In this document: in pieces, positions 25,324 to 34,013 of the stretch
Numbering within the stretch: position 1 is the first letter of the stretch
Layout of the letters: each line of letters opens with the position of its first letter
The notes under the pieces: generated by a model
What the model saw: only the letters and a program-made list of their open reading frames with translations
Database searches by the model: none
What the model was told of the DNA's origin: nothing
Source: Streptomyces sp. H27-H1
GTDB taxonomy: Bacteria > Actinomycetota > Actinomycetes > Streptomycetales > Streptomycetaceae
DNA: 64,000 nt
Reading direction: 5' to 3'
Assembly (NCBI RefSeq): GCF_026627445.1
Contig: NZ_JAPNLJ010000005.1
Coordinates: 124,001 to 188,000 of the forward strand
Program-made: the position numbers and the translations under genes

Positions 25324-26130
25324 GTGAACGCATCTGTTACCGACCCCTTCGCCGCCGCCGACGCCGCCGCCGCCCGTCTGCGCGAGCTGACCGGCTCCGA
25401 GACCCACGATGTCGCCCTCGTGATGGGCTCCGGCTGGGCCCCCGCCGCGGAGGCGCTCGGCGCCCCCGAGGCCGAGTTCTCCGTGACCGAGCTGCCCGGC
25501 TTCCCGCCGCCCGCCGTCGAGGGCCACGGCGGCAAGATCCGCTCGTACAAGATCGGCGAGAAGCGCGCGCTGCTCTTCCTCGGCCGGACCCACTACTACG
25601 AGGGCCGCGGCGTCGCCGCCGTCGCCCACGGCGTGCGCACGGCCGTCGCCGCCGGCTGCAAGACCATCGTCCTGACCAACGGCTGCGGTGGTCTGCGCGA
25701 GGGCATGAAGCCCGGCCAGCCGGTCCTGATCAGCGACCACCTCAACCTCACGGCCACCTCGCCGATCGTCGGCGCGAACTTCGTGGACCTGACCGACCTG
25801 TACTCGCCGCGCCTGCGCGCGATGTGCAAGGAGATCGACGAGACCCTCGAAGAGGGCGTCTACGTGCAGTTCCCCGGCCCGCACTACGAGACCCCGGCCG
25901 AGATCAACATGATCCGCGTCATGGGCGCCGACCTGGTCGGCATGTCCACCGTGCTGGAGGCCATCGCCGCCCGTGAGGCCGGAGCCGAGGTGCTCGGCAT
26001 CTCGCTGGTCACCAACCTGGCGGCGGGCCTCTCCGGCGAGCCGCTCAACCACGAAGAGGTGCTCCAGGCCGGCCGCGACTCGGCCGCGCGCATGGGCAAA
26101 CTGCTGACCCAGGTCCTCGCCCGGATCTGA
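25324..26130 (+). CDS. punA: Purine nucleoside phosphorylase (trimeric type)
   Basis: Phosphorolyses inosine, guanosine and their deoxy forms to free base plus (deoxy)ribose-1-phosphate. The 268-residue protein carries the trimeric PNP-I hallmarks: [14 protein letters not shown] (phosphate loop), [33 protein letters not shown] and the base pocket VTNLAAG. The GTG at 25324 is chosen because TACGCT lies 7 nt upstream; the 17-codon upstream extension would overlap the palindrome at 25287. The phosphosugar mutase follows 36 nt downstream, which passes the sugar-1-phosphate on. Regulation by the palindrome is inferred. Confidence 0.95.
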   Translation: MNASVTDPFAAADAAAARLRELTGSETHDVALVMGSGWAPAAEALGAPEAEFSVTELPGFPPPAVEGHGGKIRSYKIGEKRALLFLGRTHYYEGRGVAAVAHGVRTAVAAGCKTIVLTNGCGGLREGMKPGQPVLISDHLNLTATSPIVGANFVDLTDLYSPRLRAMCKEIDETLEEGVYVQFPGPHYETPAEINMIRVMGADLVGMSTVLEAIAAREAGAEVLGISLVTNLAAGLSGEPLNHEEVLQAGRDSAARMGKLLTQVLARI

Positions 26131-26166
26131 TCGGCCACCGACCGTACGAGAGGTAAGGCGGAAGTA

Positions 26167-27825
26167 GTGCAGGACGTGCAGGACGATCTGATCACCCGGG
26201 CCCGGGCATGGCTGGCCGAGGACCCGGACCCGGACACGGCGGACGAGCTCGCGAAGCTCATCGACGCCGGTGACACGGCCGAGCTCGCGGACCGCTTCTC
26301 CGGCATGCTGCAGTTCGGCACCGCCGGGCTGCGCGGCGAACTGGGCGCGGGCCCGATGCGGATGAACCGCAACGTGGTGATCCGGGCCGCGGCGGGCCTC
26401 GCGGCCTACCTCAAGGCCCGGGGCCACGACGGCGGCCTGGTCGTCGTCGGCTACGACGCCCGCTACAAGTCGGCCGACTTCGCCCGCGACACCGCCGCGG
26501 TGATGACCGGCGCCGGGCTGCGCGCGGCCGTCCTGCCCCGCCCGCTGCCGACGCCCGTCCTCGCGTACGCCATAAGGCACCTGGGCGCCGTCGCCGGCGT
26601 CGAGGTCACCGCGAGCCACAACCCGCCCCGGGACAACGGCTACAAGGTCTACCTCGGCGACGGCTCGCAGATCGTCTCCCCGGCCGACGCGGAGATCGCC
26701 GCGCAGATCGACGCGATCGCCGCGCTGGCCGACGTACCGCGGGCCGAGGGCGGCTGGCAGGACCTCGGCGACGAGGTCCTGGAGGCCTACCTGGCGCGAA
26801 CGGACGCCGTCCTGACCCCCGGCTCCCCGCGGGGCGCGCGGACCGTCTACACGGCCATGCACGGTGTCGGCAAGGACGTGGTCCTGGCCGCCTTCGCCCG
26901 CGCCGGCTTCCCCGCCCCGGTCCTGGTGGCCGAGCAGGCGGAGCCGGACCCGGCCTTCCCGACGGTCGCCTTCCCCAACCCGGAGGAGCCGGGCGCGATG
27001 GACCTGTCCTTCGCGAAGGCCGCCGAGGTCCGCCCCGACATCGTGATCGCCAACGACCCGGACGCCGACCGCTGCGCGGTGGCCGTCCCGGACGAGGCCT
27101 CGGCCTCCGGCTGGCGGATGCTGCGCGGCGACGAGGTCGGCGCGCTGCTGGCCGCACACCTGGTGCACAAGGGCGCGCGCGGCGTCTTCGCCGAGTCCAT
27201 CGTGTCCTCCAGCCTGCTGGGCCGGATCGCGGAGGCCGCGGGCGTGGGCTACGAGGAGACCCTCACGGGCTTCAAGTGGATCTCCCGCGTCGAGGGCCTG
27301 CGCTACGGGTACGAGGAGGCGCTCGGCTACTGCGTGGACCCCGAGGGCGTCCGCGACAAGGACGGGATCACCGCCGCCCTGCTCGTCACCGAACTGGCCT
27401 CGGAGCTCAAGGAGCAGGGCCGTACCCTCACCGACCTGCTGGACGACCTGGCGATGGCCCACGGGCTGCACGCCACCGACCAGCTTTCGGTCCGCGTGGA
27501 GGACCTGTCGGTCATCGCCTCGGCGATGGCGGCGCTGCGCGCGGAGCCCCCGGTCTCGCTGGCGGGCCTGCGGGTCGCCTCGGCGGAGGACCTGAGCCGG
27601 GGCACCGCGACCCTCCCGCCCACGGACGGGCTGCGCTACCAGCTGGAGGGCGACTACAAGGCCCGGGTGATCGTCCGCCCGTCCGGTACGGAACCCAAGC
27701 TGAAGTGCTACCTGGAGGTCGTGGTCCCGGTGGCGGAGGCCTCCGACCTGGCCCCGGCCCGCGCACGCGGCCGGGAAGTCCTCGACGCGGTCAAGAAGGA
27801 CCTCGCCGCGGCCATGGGCATCTGA
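26167..27825 (+). CDS. Phospho-sugar mutase, probably phosphopentomutase/phosphomannomutase-like
   Basis: A 552-residue alpha-D-phosphohexomutase-family enzyme. The four family loops are all present: the active-site phosphoserine in TASHNPPRDNGYK near residue 150, the metal loop NDPDADRCAV, the sugar-specificity loop GFKWISRVEG/GYEEALGY, and the phosphate loop RPSGTEPKLK. Length and layout match the long PgcA/YhxB subclass. Being co-transcribed with purine nucleoside phosphorylase, its likely job is converting ribose-1-phosphate and deoxyribose-1-phosphate to the 5-phosphates, although glucose or mannose phosphate activity is possible. The GTG start has GGCGGAAG upstream. Confidence 0.9.
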   Translation: MQDVQDDLITRARAWLAEDPDPDTADELAKLIDAGDTAELADRFSGMLQFGTAGLRGELGAGPMRMNRNVVIRAAAGLAAYLKARGHDGGLVVVGYDARYKSADFARDTAAVMTGAGLRAAVLPRPLPTPVLAYAIRHLGAVAGVEVTASHNPPRDNGYKVYLGDGSQIVSPADAEIAAQIDAIAALADVPRAEGGWQDLGDEVLEAYLARTDAVLTPGSPRGARTVYTAMHGVGKDVVLAAFARAGFPAPVLVAEQAEPDPAFPTVAFPNPEEPGAMDLSFAKAAEVRPDIVIANDPDADRCAVAVPDEASASGWRMLRGDEVGALLAAHLVHKGARGVFAESIVSSSLLGRIAEAAGVGYEETLTGFKWISRVEGLRYGYEEALGYCVDPEGVRDKDGITAALLVTELASELKEQGRTLTDLLDDLAMAHGLHATDQLSVRVEDLSVIASAMAALRAEPPVSLAGLRVASAEDLSRGTATLPPTDGLRYQLEGDYKARVIVRPSGTEPKLKCYLEVVVPVAEASDLAPARARGREVLDAVKKDLAAAMGI

Positions 27826-27920
27826 CACCCGCCCCCAGGCACCAGGCACCATCGGCCCCCCGAGCACCGCTCGGGGGGCCGCGCCGGTTCCAGCCGTCCG
27901 GGGCCCGTCCGGGCAGAGCC

Positions 27921-28580
27921 TCAGGAAGGCGAAGGGGCCGGACTCGCCGTGGGGCGCACCACGTCGCCCAGCGTCGTGACCGACTCCGGGCGGGAGCGGA
28001 CGGCGTCCGTGCACTCCCATGCCCTCGGCGGATCCGTGTCCGGGCCGCCCAGGACCACCGGCCCCGGCCCCGGCCCCGGCGACACCACGTCGCTCGCCGC
28101 GAGCGTGCACACCAGCTGGGACAGCGCCACCGGCGGCAGGTCCTCCGGCTTGCGGCTCAGCCGTAGCGTGCCCGCCGGATCACCCGGCCGCGGCGCCCCG
28201 GCCGTCAGCCCGGCCGGGACCTCCGTCGTGAAGCCGGCCTCCCGGTCCTCCGCGGACAGCTCCCGCTGGAGCGCTTCCAGCAGTGCTCGGCCGACGAGCA
28301 GCGCCGCGTCCCGCGAGGGCCTCTTCTCCGGCACCTGCACCACCCGCTGGACGCCCACCAGCTGCGCCCCGCAGACCAGTTCCACCGTGGCCCGCACGCC
28401 CTGCACCCCGCCCGTTCCGGCCGAGGCCGACGTACCCGCCGGGGTCTTGCACGACACCCTGGAGGGCGCCGCGCCCACGTCCACCGGCACGGTGGTCGCC
28501 CGGATCCCGCACCCCGACAGGAGGCCCACGGACAACAGGCTCAGGGCCGCCACCGCGGCCGTAGCGCTACGCCTCGTCAT
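27921..28580 (-). CDS. Lipoprotein encoded with the AfsQ two-component system
   Basis: A 219-residue lipoprotein precursor: signal sequence with lipobox LLSGC at about residue 24, then an extracytoplasmic domain with three further Cys (RVSCKTPAG, ELVCGAQ, QLVCTLA) and a Pro/Ser-rich tail. No known enzymatic motif. Its start overlaps the last 14 bases of the sensor kinase gene, so translation is coupled and the protein probably works with the sensor at the membrane, perhaps as a signal-binding accessory. The orthologous position in S. coelicolor also has a lipoprotein next to afsQ2, as I recall. Confidence 0.87.
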   Translation of the reverse strand: MTRRSATAAVAALSLLSVGLLSGCGIRATTVPVDVGAAPSRVSCKTPAGTSASAGTGGVQGVRATVELVCGAQLVGVQRVVQVPEKRPSRDAALLVGRALLEALQRELSAEDREAGFTTEVPAGLTAGAPRPGDPAGTLRLSRKPEDLPPVALSQLVCTLAASDVVSPGPGPGPVVLGGPDTDPPRAWECTDAVRSRPESVTTLGDVVRPTASPAPSPS

Positions 28581-30048
28581 CGGCGATCACCTTCCCCACG
28601 TCCACCGGCAGCCGCAGCGTGAACAGCGCACCGCCCTCCGCCCCGTTCTCCGCGGTGATGTCGCCGCCGTGGATGTGCGCGTTCTCCATCGCGATGGACA
28701 GGCCGAGCCCGCTGCCGTCCGACTTCGGCCGCGACGCGCTCGCCTTGTAGAACCGGTCGAAGACGTGCGGCAGTACGGCCTCGGGGATGCCCGGTCCGTT
28801 GTCCCGTACGGCCATGACCAGCCACTCCCCCTCCACCCGGATGGAGACCCGGACCGGCGATCCGCCGTGTTTGAGGGCGTTGCCGATGAGATTGGCCAGG
28901 ATCACGTCGAGCCGCCGCGGATCGAGCCGCACCATGATCCCGCGCTCCGCGTCGAGTTCGACCGCGTCGAGCCACGCCCGCGCGTCGATGCACGCCGTCA
29001 CCTGGTCGGCGACGTCCACGTCGTCGAGCACCAGCCGCGCCGTTCCCGCGTCGAAGCGGGTGACCTCCATGAGGTTCTCCACGAGGTCGTTCAGCCGCCT
29101 GGTCTCGCTCACGACCAGGCCCACCGCCGGTGCGATCATCGGATCGAGGCCGTCGACCTCTTCCTCCAGCACCTCGGCGACCGCCGTCAACGCCGTCAGC
29201 GGCGTGCGCAGTTCGTGGGACATGTCCGCGACGAAACGCCGGCTGGACTGCTCCCGCGCGCTCATGTCGGCGACCTTCTTCTCCAGCGCCTCGGCCGTCT
29301 TGTTGAAGGTGTGTGCCAGGTCGGCGAGTTCGTCCGTCCCAGACACCTCCAGCCGGTGGTCGAGCTCCCCTTCGCCGAGCCGCCGCGCCGCGTCGCCGAG
29401 CCGCTGCACGGGCCGCAGCACCGTACGGGCCGCGGCCTGCGCGAGGAGCGCGGAGCCGAGCAGCGCGAGCCCGGTGGCGATGGTCAGCGACCAGGCCAGG
29501 GCGTTGAGGTCGTCGCGTTCCTGGGCGAGGGACTTGTACATGTAGCCGGTCGGCCCGCCGCCGACGATCCGGGTGCCGCCGACCAGGTACGGGTTCCCGT
29601 GCGGCTTCGTCCGCTGCCAGTACATGTGGTACTCGGCGTCGTTGGCCGAGGTCGTCTTCTGCCGGTCGTCGACGGCGTGCTGGAGGGACTTCGGTACGTC
29701 GGCCAGCGAGAAGGCGTCGGGCCCGGCCGCCCCGGCCACCTTCCGGCCGTCCTTCTCGTCCACCAGGAGCACGCTGTAACCGGGGCTGCTGCCCGCCATC
29801 ATCTCGGCGGTGTGCTGCAGTTCCTCCTGGGTCGGGTCGGCGGGCAGCGCCGCGGCCCGGTCCTGCATCTCCTGCCGGAAGTCGCCGAGGGCGGCGTCCT
29901 GGGTCCGGGTGAGGACGGCCTCGCGGTTGAGCCAGTACGCGATCCCGGACGCGGAAACGGCGGCCGTCAGCGCGACCAGTGCGAACACCACGAGGAGCCG
30001 CAGCCGCAGGCTGGTCCAGCGCCGGCCCGCGAACAGGGCTCTGATCAC
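28567..30048 (-). CDS. afsQ2: Sensor histidine kinase AfsQ2
   Basis: The membrane sensor that phosphorylates AfsQ1, linked in S. coelicolor to nitrogen/glutamate-dependent control of antibiotic production. The 493-residue protein has membrane helix 1 at about residues 13-33, an extracytoplasmic sensor region to about 180 and helix 2 at about 183-207. HAMP follows, then a HisKA dimerisation helix with the phospho-accepting His in RRFVADMSHELRTPLTAL, an N box region (LIGNALKHGG), DNGPGIP and GSGLGLSIA. It overlaps afsQ1 by four bases (ATGA) and the downstream lipoprotein by 14, so the three form one operon. Confidence 0.95.
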   Translation of the reverse strand: MIRALFAGRRWTSLRLRLLVVFALVALTAAVSASGIAYWLNREAVLTRTQDAALGDFRQEMQDRAAALPADPTQEELQHTAEMMAGSSPGYSVLLVDEKDGRKVAGAAGPDAFSLADVPKSLQHAVDDRQKTTSANDAEYHMYWQRTKPHGNPYLVGGTRIVGGGPTGYMYKSLAQERDDLNALAWSLTIATGLALLGSALLAQAAARTVLRPVQRLGDAARRLGEGELDHRLEVSGTDELADLAHTFNKTAEALEKKVADMSAREQSSRRFVADMSHELRTPLTALTAVAEVLEEEVDGLDPMIAPAVGLVVSETRRLNDLVENLMEVTRFDAGTARLVLDDVDVADQVTACIDARAWLDAVELDAERGIMVRLDPRRLDVILANLIGNALKHGGSPVRVSIRVEGEWLVMAVRDNGPGIPEAVLPHVFDRFYKASASRPKSDGSGLGLSIAMENAHIHGGDITAENGAEGGALFTLRLPVDVGKVIADDEA

Positions 30049-30722
30049 TGAGGGGAGTCCAGTCGGTAGCCGACACCCCGGACGGTACGGATCAGCGTGG
30101 GCGACGAGGGGATTTCCTCGACCTTGGCGCGCAGCCGCTGCACGCAGGCGTCGACGAGGCGCGAGTCACCGAGGTAGTCGTGCTCCCACACCAGCCGCAG
30201 CAGCTGCTGGCGGGAGAGCGCCTGGCCGGGCCGTCGGCTGAGCTCCAGGAGCAGCCGCAGCTCGGTCGGGGTGAGCTGGAGGTCCTCGCCGTTCTTGGTC
30301 ACCGTCATGGCGGAGCGGTCGATGACCAGCGAGCCGAAGACGGCGGAGTCGGTGGCCTCGCGCTCGCCGCGGCGCAGCACGGCCCGGATGCGGGCGTCGA
30401 GCACCCGCCCCTGGACGGGCTTGACGACGTAGTCGTCGGCTCCCGACTCCAGGCCGACGACCACGTCGATGTCGTCGTTGCGCGCGGTCAGCAGGATGAT
30501 CGGCAGCTGGTCGGTGCGGCGGACACGCCGGCACACCTCGAAGCCGTCGATGCCGGGCAGCATGACGTCGAGCACGATCAGGTCGGGCCGCTGCTCGCGC
30601 AGCAGTTTGAGGCCGTCCTCGCCCGTCGCCGCGGTGGCCACACGGTGGCCCTGACGGGTCAGGGAGAGTTCGAGGGCCGTGCGGATGGCGTCGTCGTCCT
30701 CGATGAGCAACAGGAAGGGCAC
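30045..30722 (-). CDS. afsQ1: Response regulator AfsQ1
   Basis: An OmpR-class activator, here 225 residues. The receiver domain has phospho-acceptor Asp52 in LIVLDVMLPG, the acidic pocket IEDDD, Thr in LLTAR and Lys in VKPVQGR. The C-terminal winged helix has LTPTELRLLLELSRRPG and LIRTVRGVGYRLD. Starting at GTG 30722 gives exactly the residue numbering and length I remember for S. coelicolor AfsQ1; CAGAAT lies 6 nt upstream, suggesting a leaderless start, so the ATG six codons earlier is rejected. It is divergent from sigQ, and a GTGAC-N6-GTGAC AfsQ1 site lies between them. Confidence 0.95.
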   Translation of the reverse strand: MPFLLLIEDDDAIRTALELSLTRQGHRVATAATGEDGLKLLREQRPDLIVLDVMLPGIDGFEVCRRVRRTDQLPIILLTARNDDIDVVVGLESGADDYVVKPVQGRVLDARIRAVLRRGEREATDSAVFGSLVIDRSAMTVTKNGEDLQLTPTELRLLLELSRRPGQALSRQQLLRLVWEHDYLGDSRLVDACVQRLRAKVEEIPSSPTLIRTVRGVGYRLDSPQ

Positions 30723-30728
30723 GGGCTC

Positions 30729-30734
30729 ATTCTG
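30729..30734 (-). promoter_or_regulatory. -10-like CAGAAT of afsQ1
   Basis: Six nt before the GTG at 30722; differs from TANNNT at the first base. Confidence 0.35.
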
Positions 30735-30814
30735 TCCCATCGCTCCGCGGGACTTCGACCGCCCTGCACGTGCAATCCGGGCGTCGTTGCGGAACCGTCC
30801 CCGCCGGGCCCCCT

Positions 30815-30830
30815 GTGACAGGCCTGTGAC
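30815..30830. promoter_or_regulatory. AfsQ1 binding site GTGAC-AGGCCT-GTGAC
   Basis: Exact match to the GTnAC-N6-GTnAC motif reported for AfsQ1, placed between afsQ1 and sigQ, the intergenic region AfsQ1 is known to bind in S. coelicolor. It would activate sigQ and possibly autoregulate afsQ1. Confidence 0.8.
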
Positions 30831-30911
30831 AGTCGAAGGACACCGCGGTTATGTCGGGCGGGCAGTCTTCTTGGCAACGGACCAGACAGACTCCACGACG
30901 GGGGGCGCGAG

Positions 30912-31622
30912 ATGAACACGCTGCACAGCATCACCACCAGCGCGGTTGTCACGCGGCTGCACGATGTGAACCGCCGCACGGCAATCCGTACGGTGACGGC
31001 CCCCGCCCGGCGGCCGGCGCACGTGGTGGCCATCGACGCGAAGACCTACGAGCGCCCCTCCGTCCCCGCCCAGCGCACGGCGGGCTCCCCGGACTCCTCC
31101 AACGAAGCCGAGTTCACGGCCTACGTCCAGGAGCGGCGGGCCGCCCTCTACGCGACGGCCTTCCACCTGACCGGCGACCGCTACGAGGCCGAGGACCTGC
31201 TGCAGACCGCGCTGTTCTCCACGTACCGCGCCTGGGACCGCATCAGCGACAAGGCCGCCGTCGGCGGGTACCTGCGGCGCACGATGACGAACCTGCACAT
31301 CAGCGCCTGGCGCCGGCGCAAGCTCAACGAGTACCCGACGGAAGAGCTGCCGGAGACGGCCTCGGACACGGACGCCATGGGCGGTACGGAGCTGCGCGCC
31401 GTGCTGTGGCAGGCACTCACCCGCATCCCGGAGCCGCAGCGCACGATGCTGGTGCTCCGCTACTACGAGGGCCGCACGGACCCGGAGATCGCCGAGATCC
31501 TGGGCATCAGCGTCGGCACGGTGAAGTCGAGCATCTGGCGTTCGCTGCGCCGCATGCGGGAGGACGAGGCGCTGAGCTTCGGCCGCGACGACGCGGAGTC
31601 CTTCGAGGACCTGGTCGCGTAG
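30912..31622 (+). CDS. sigQ: ECF sigma factor SigQ (SigE-like group)
   Basis: An RNA polymerase sigma factor of the extracytoplasmic-function group, target and opponent of the AfsQ system in S. coelicolor. The 236-residue protein has an unusually long N-terminal extension of about 60 residues. Region 2 begins YVQERRAALYATAFHLTG, with DLLQTALFSTYRAW as the -10 recognition helix area. Region 4 is YYEGRTDPEIAEILGIS and VGTVKSSIWRSLRRMRE. The ATG at 30912 follows a G-rich GGGGGGCGCGAG. It is divergent from afsQ1, with the AfsQ1 site about 82-97 bp upstream of its start codon. Confidence 0.94.
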   Translation: MNTLHSITTSAVVTRLHDVNRRTAIRTVTAPARRPAHVVAIDAKTYERPSVPAQRTAGSPDSSNEAEFTAYVQERRAALYATAFHLTGDRYEAEDLLQTALFSTYRAWDRISDKAAVGGYLRRTMTNLHISAWRRRKLNEYPTEELPETASDTDAMGGTELRAVLWQALTRIPEPQRTMLVLRYYEGRTDPEIAEILGISVGTVKSSIWRSLRRMREDEALSFGRDDAESFEDLVA

Positions 31623-31653
31623 ACGACCACACAAAAGCCATCGGGCCAGGGGG

Positions 31654-31677
31654 CCCGTCCCACGGGGGTGGGACGGG
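31654..31677 (+). terminator. First hairpin after sigQ
   Basis: CCCGTCCCAC and GTGGGACGGG separated by GGGG, 32 nt after the sigQ stop. Confidence 0.5.
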
Positions 31678-31689
31678 GGCCACGGGGGA

Positions 31690-31735
31690 AAAAGGCGGGA
31701 TCATGCGGCCGGGGGTCCGCAGGATCCCGCCTTTT
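31690..31735 (+). terminator. Second terminator after sigQ, with T-run
   Basis: A 13-bp perfect stem (AAAAGGCGGGATC and complement) around a 20-nt GC-rich loop, ending in TTTT; a textbook intrinsic terminator. Confidence 0.75.
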
Positions 31736-31769
31736 CACATCCGGAGCCCGGCGCCGGCCACACCAACCC

Positions 31770-31790
31770 AACCCCGCCGGCGTTTGAGAC
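31770..31790. repeat. GCCGGCG-TTGAGG intergenic element, copy 1 of a direct pair
   Basis: AACCCCGCCGGCGTTTGAGAC, repeated 50 bp on at 31820. Same element as at 21871-21922. Confidence 0.6.
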
Positions 31791-31819
31791 GACCCTTCAG
31801 CCCCGCCCGGGCCAAACCC

Positions 31820-31840
31820 AGCCCCGCCGGCGTTTGAGGC
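31820..31840. repeat. GCCGGCG-TTGAGG intergenic element, copy 2 of a direct pair
   Basis: Contains AGCCCCGCCGGCGTTTGAGG and is followed by a GC-rich GGGGGTCCGGGGG run, as is usual for this element. Confidence 0.6.
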
Positions 31841-31893
31841 GCGGGGGTCCGGGGGCTGGTCCCCGGCAGCGGCGCGAAGCCGAAACGCCCCGG

Positions 31894-32526
31894 TCAGGCG
31901 GGAGCGGCCGCGCGATGACGCCCGGCCGCCGCAGCGGCGAGCCGCCCGAGGGCCTCGTCACGACCACAGGCATGCGCGCCCAGCGCGATATGCCGAGCCA
32001 CGATCCCCCGCTCGGCCCGCATCAGCCGCCACCCCCGCCGCAAAAGCATCAGCACCGACTTGCGCCCCTCCCGCAGATCACGGGCCAGCCGCCGCCGGAA
32101 GGTCGTACTGGGCCGCCCGCGCAAGCAGATCGCGTCGGCCAGTAGCCCGAGCTCCTGGCACCGCCCCACGACGTCCGCCGCGAAGATGCCCTCGGCTATG
32201 AACAGCGGGGTACGGGAGATGTCCAGCGCCTCCGTACCGGTCCGCGAGGAGGTGGCGATGTCGTAGACGGGAACCTCGGTCCGCCCGGCCGCGCACAGCG
32301 CGACGATCGCGGCCACGGCGGCTTCCGCGTCCCAGGACAGCGGGGAGTCCCAGTCGATGTCGGCGCTGCCCTCGACGAGCGGGAGGGTGGGGTCGTCACC
32401 GTCCTTGTAGAAGTCGTCCAGGCGCAGCACGGGCAGCCCTGAACGGGCCGCGAGCGAGGACTTGCCGGATCCCGAGGGTCCGGTCAGCAGGACGACACGC
32501 GTCGGCGAAGGAGAGGAACGGCTCAC
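31894..32526 (-). CDS. Uridine-kinase-like P-loop kinase
   Basis: A 210-residue P-loop NTPase resembling uridine/cytidine kinase. Walker A is LLTGPSGSGKSSLA, RLDDFYKDGDDPTLP is the substrate-binding DDFY motif, and IDWDSPLSWD, PVYDIATS and FIAEGIF complete the fold. It would phosphorylate uridine or a related small molecule; it has no nucleoside palindrome upstream, so it is not clearly part of that regulon. The GTG at 32526 (VSRSSPSPT) is chosen because the extension above it is not protein-like and overlaps the divergent promoter region. Divergent from the secreted protein gene at 32658. Confidence 0.82.
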   Translation of the reverse strand: MSRSSPSPTRVVLLTGPSGSGKSSLAARSGLPVLRLDDFYKDGDDPTLPLVEGSADIDWDSPLSWDAEAAVAAIVALCAAGRTEVPVYDIATSSRTGTEALDISRTPLFIAEGIFAADVVGRCQELGLLADAICLRGRPSTTFRRRLARDLREGRKSVLMLLRRGWRLMRAERGIVARHIALGAHACGRDEALGRLAAAAAGRHRAAAPA

Positions 32527-32657
32527 GGGAGACAAGTGTGAACTATTACCTCGCGCAGGGGACCTACCCAAAGGCCCGTTGGTATCCAGGATCACACCTC
32601 CACTACGCTGCGTGCGCACGCGACCACGACTCCGTACGAGCCCACAGGCGGGAACCC

Positions 32658-33020
32658 ATGGCACGTCACGCAGCCCCCAAAGCGCCCCACCCCAAGGCGC
32701 TGCGCACCGCAGGCCTGACCCTCTCGATGGCCGGCGCGGCCCTCGCGATGGCCGCCGGCGGTGCGCAGGCGGGGGAGCTCTCGGTTCCGGCGGCCCTGTC
32801 GGGAGTGGCGGATCCGATCGCGAACCTCAAGGTGAATCCGCTGGCCAACACCGGGGTGGACCCGCTGGACAACGGGGTCGCCACCCAGGTCGCGGATTTC
32901 CCGTCGGTCGGCACGGGCATGGTGACCGGCAGCCTGACCCGCGGCTCGTCGATCGGCCAACTGCCGACCGCGGCGGCCTCCTCGCTGCTCGGCCCGTTGC
33001 TGCCGGGCGCCGTCCGGTAG
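32658..33020 (+). CDS. Small secreted protein of unknown function
   Basis: A 120-residue precursor with a basic N-terminus (MARHAAPKAPHPKALR), a hydrophobic signal segment and cleavage near GGAQA (about residue 38). The mature part is of low complexity with repeated NPL/DPL motifs (KVNPLANTGVDPLDNGV) and no Cys. It resembles in style the secreted protein at 40799 but is not clearly homologous. ATG 32658 has GGCGGGAA upstream. Function unknown; it is divergent from the kinase gene and stands alone. Confidence 0.75.
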   Translation: MARHAAPKAPHPKALRTAGLTLSMAGAALAMAAGGAQAGELSVPAALSGVADPIANLKVNPLANTGVDPLDNGVATQVADFPSVGTGMVTGSLTRGSSIGQLPTAAASSLLGPLLPGAVR

Positions 33021-33092
33021 CTCCCGCGGGCACGAAGAGGCCCCGACAGCGCGGGGGACGCTGCCGGGGCCGGTCTTCGGGGGGAGGGTCCG

Positions 33093-34013
33093 CTAGTACG
33101 AGGAGCCGCCCGCGCCCAGCGACCCGGTCGGGTGCCAGACGGTCTTGGTCTCCAGGAACGCCGTCATGCGCGCCGTCCCCGGGTCCGCGCTCCAGTCGTC
33201 CACAGGCTGTGGACGCAGGACGCGCTTGAGGTTGTCCGCGGCCGCGATCTCCAGCTCCTTGGCCAGCGCCTCGTCGGCGCCCGCCAGATCGATCGCGTTG
33301 ACGTCCTGGTGGGATGCCAGGTGCGGGCCCATTTCTGCGGCCTTGCCGGACAGGATGTTGACCACGCCGCCGGGCAGGTCGGAGGTGGCCAGTACCTCGC
33401 CGAGGGAGAGCGCCGGGAGCGGCGCCTCCTCGGAGGCGATGACGACGACCGTGTTGCCCGTGGCGATCACCGGGGCGATCACGGAGACCAGTCCGAGGAA
33501 GGACGAGGTCTGCGGGGCGATGACCGTGACCACGCCGGTCGGCTCGGCGGTGGAGAGGTTGAAGAACGGGCCGGCGACCGGGTTGGCCCCGCCCACGATC
33601 TGGCCGATCTTGTCGGTCCAGCCCGCGTACCAGACCCAGCGGTCGATCGCCGCGTCGACGACGGCCGCGGCCTTCTGCTTGGACAGGCCCTCGGCCTCGC
33701 CGACCTCGCGGACGAACTGTTCGCGGCGGCCCTCCAGCATCTCGGCGACGCGGTAGAGGATCTGGCCGCGGTTGTACGCGGTCGCGCCCGACCAGCCGCC
33801 GAAGGCCTTGCGGGCGGCGACGACCGCGTCACGGCCGTCCTTGCGGGAGGACAGCGGGGCGTTGGCCAGCCACTTGCCCTTCGAGTCGCTCACCTCGTAC
33901 ACCCGGCCGCTCTCGGATCGCGGGAACTTCCCGCCCACGTACAGCTTGTAGGTCTTGAAGACGCTCAGACGCCCGGCGGCGGAGCCGCCCTTTTCCACAC
34001 TTCGCTCAGACAT
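33093..34013 (-). CDS. Aldehyde dehydrogenase-like pseudoenzyme (no catalytic Cys)
   Basis: A 306-residue relative of aldehyde dehydrogenase that keeps the N-terminal and cofactor-binding region (VGGKFPRSESG, WVWYAGWTDKIGQIVGG, VTVIAPQTSSFLGLVSVIA, SDLPGGVVNILSG). It loses the LELGGK segment and everything carrying the catalytic Cys: there is no Cys in the whole protein, and it ends about 170 residues short of the family length. Its ATG overlaps the end of the full-length aldehyde dehydrogenase by eight bases, so the two are translationally coupled. A structural or regulatory partner of the active subunit is the likely role. No frameshift is apparent, so it is not a recent pseudogene. Confidence 0.83.
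   Translation of the reverse strand: MSERSVEKGGSAAGRLSVFKTYKLYVGGKFPRSESGRVYEVSDSKGKWLANAPLSSRKDGRDAVVAARKAFGGWSGATAYNRGQILYRVAEMLEGRREQFVREVGEAEGLSKQKAAAVVDAAIDRWVWYAGWTDKIGQIVGGANPVAGPFFNLSTAEPTGVVTVIAPQTSSFLGLVSVIAPVIATGNTVVVIASEEAPLPALSLGEVLATSDLPGGVVNILSGKAAEMGPHLASHQDVNAIDLAGADEALAKELEIAAADNLKRVLRPQPVDDWSADPGTARMTAFLETKTVWHPTGSLGAGGSSY

Noticed and set aside
25021..28110. An open frame of more than 1000 codons on the minus strand
   Set aside because: Antisense to pnp and the mutase; composition is Gly/Arg/Ala/Asp-rich filler without motifs.
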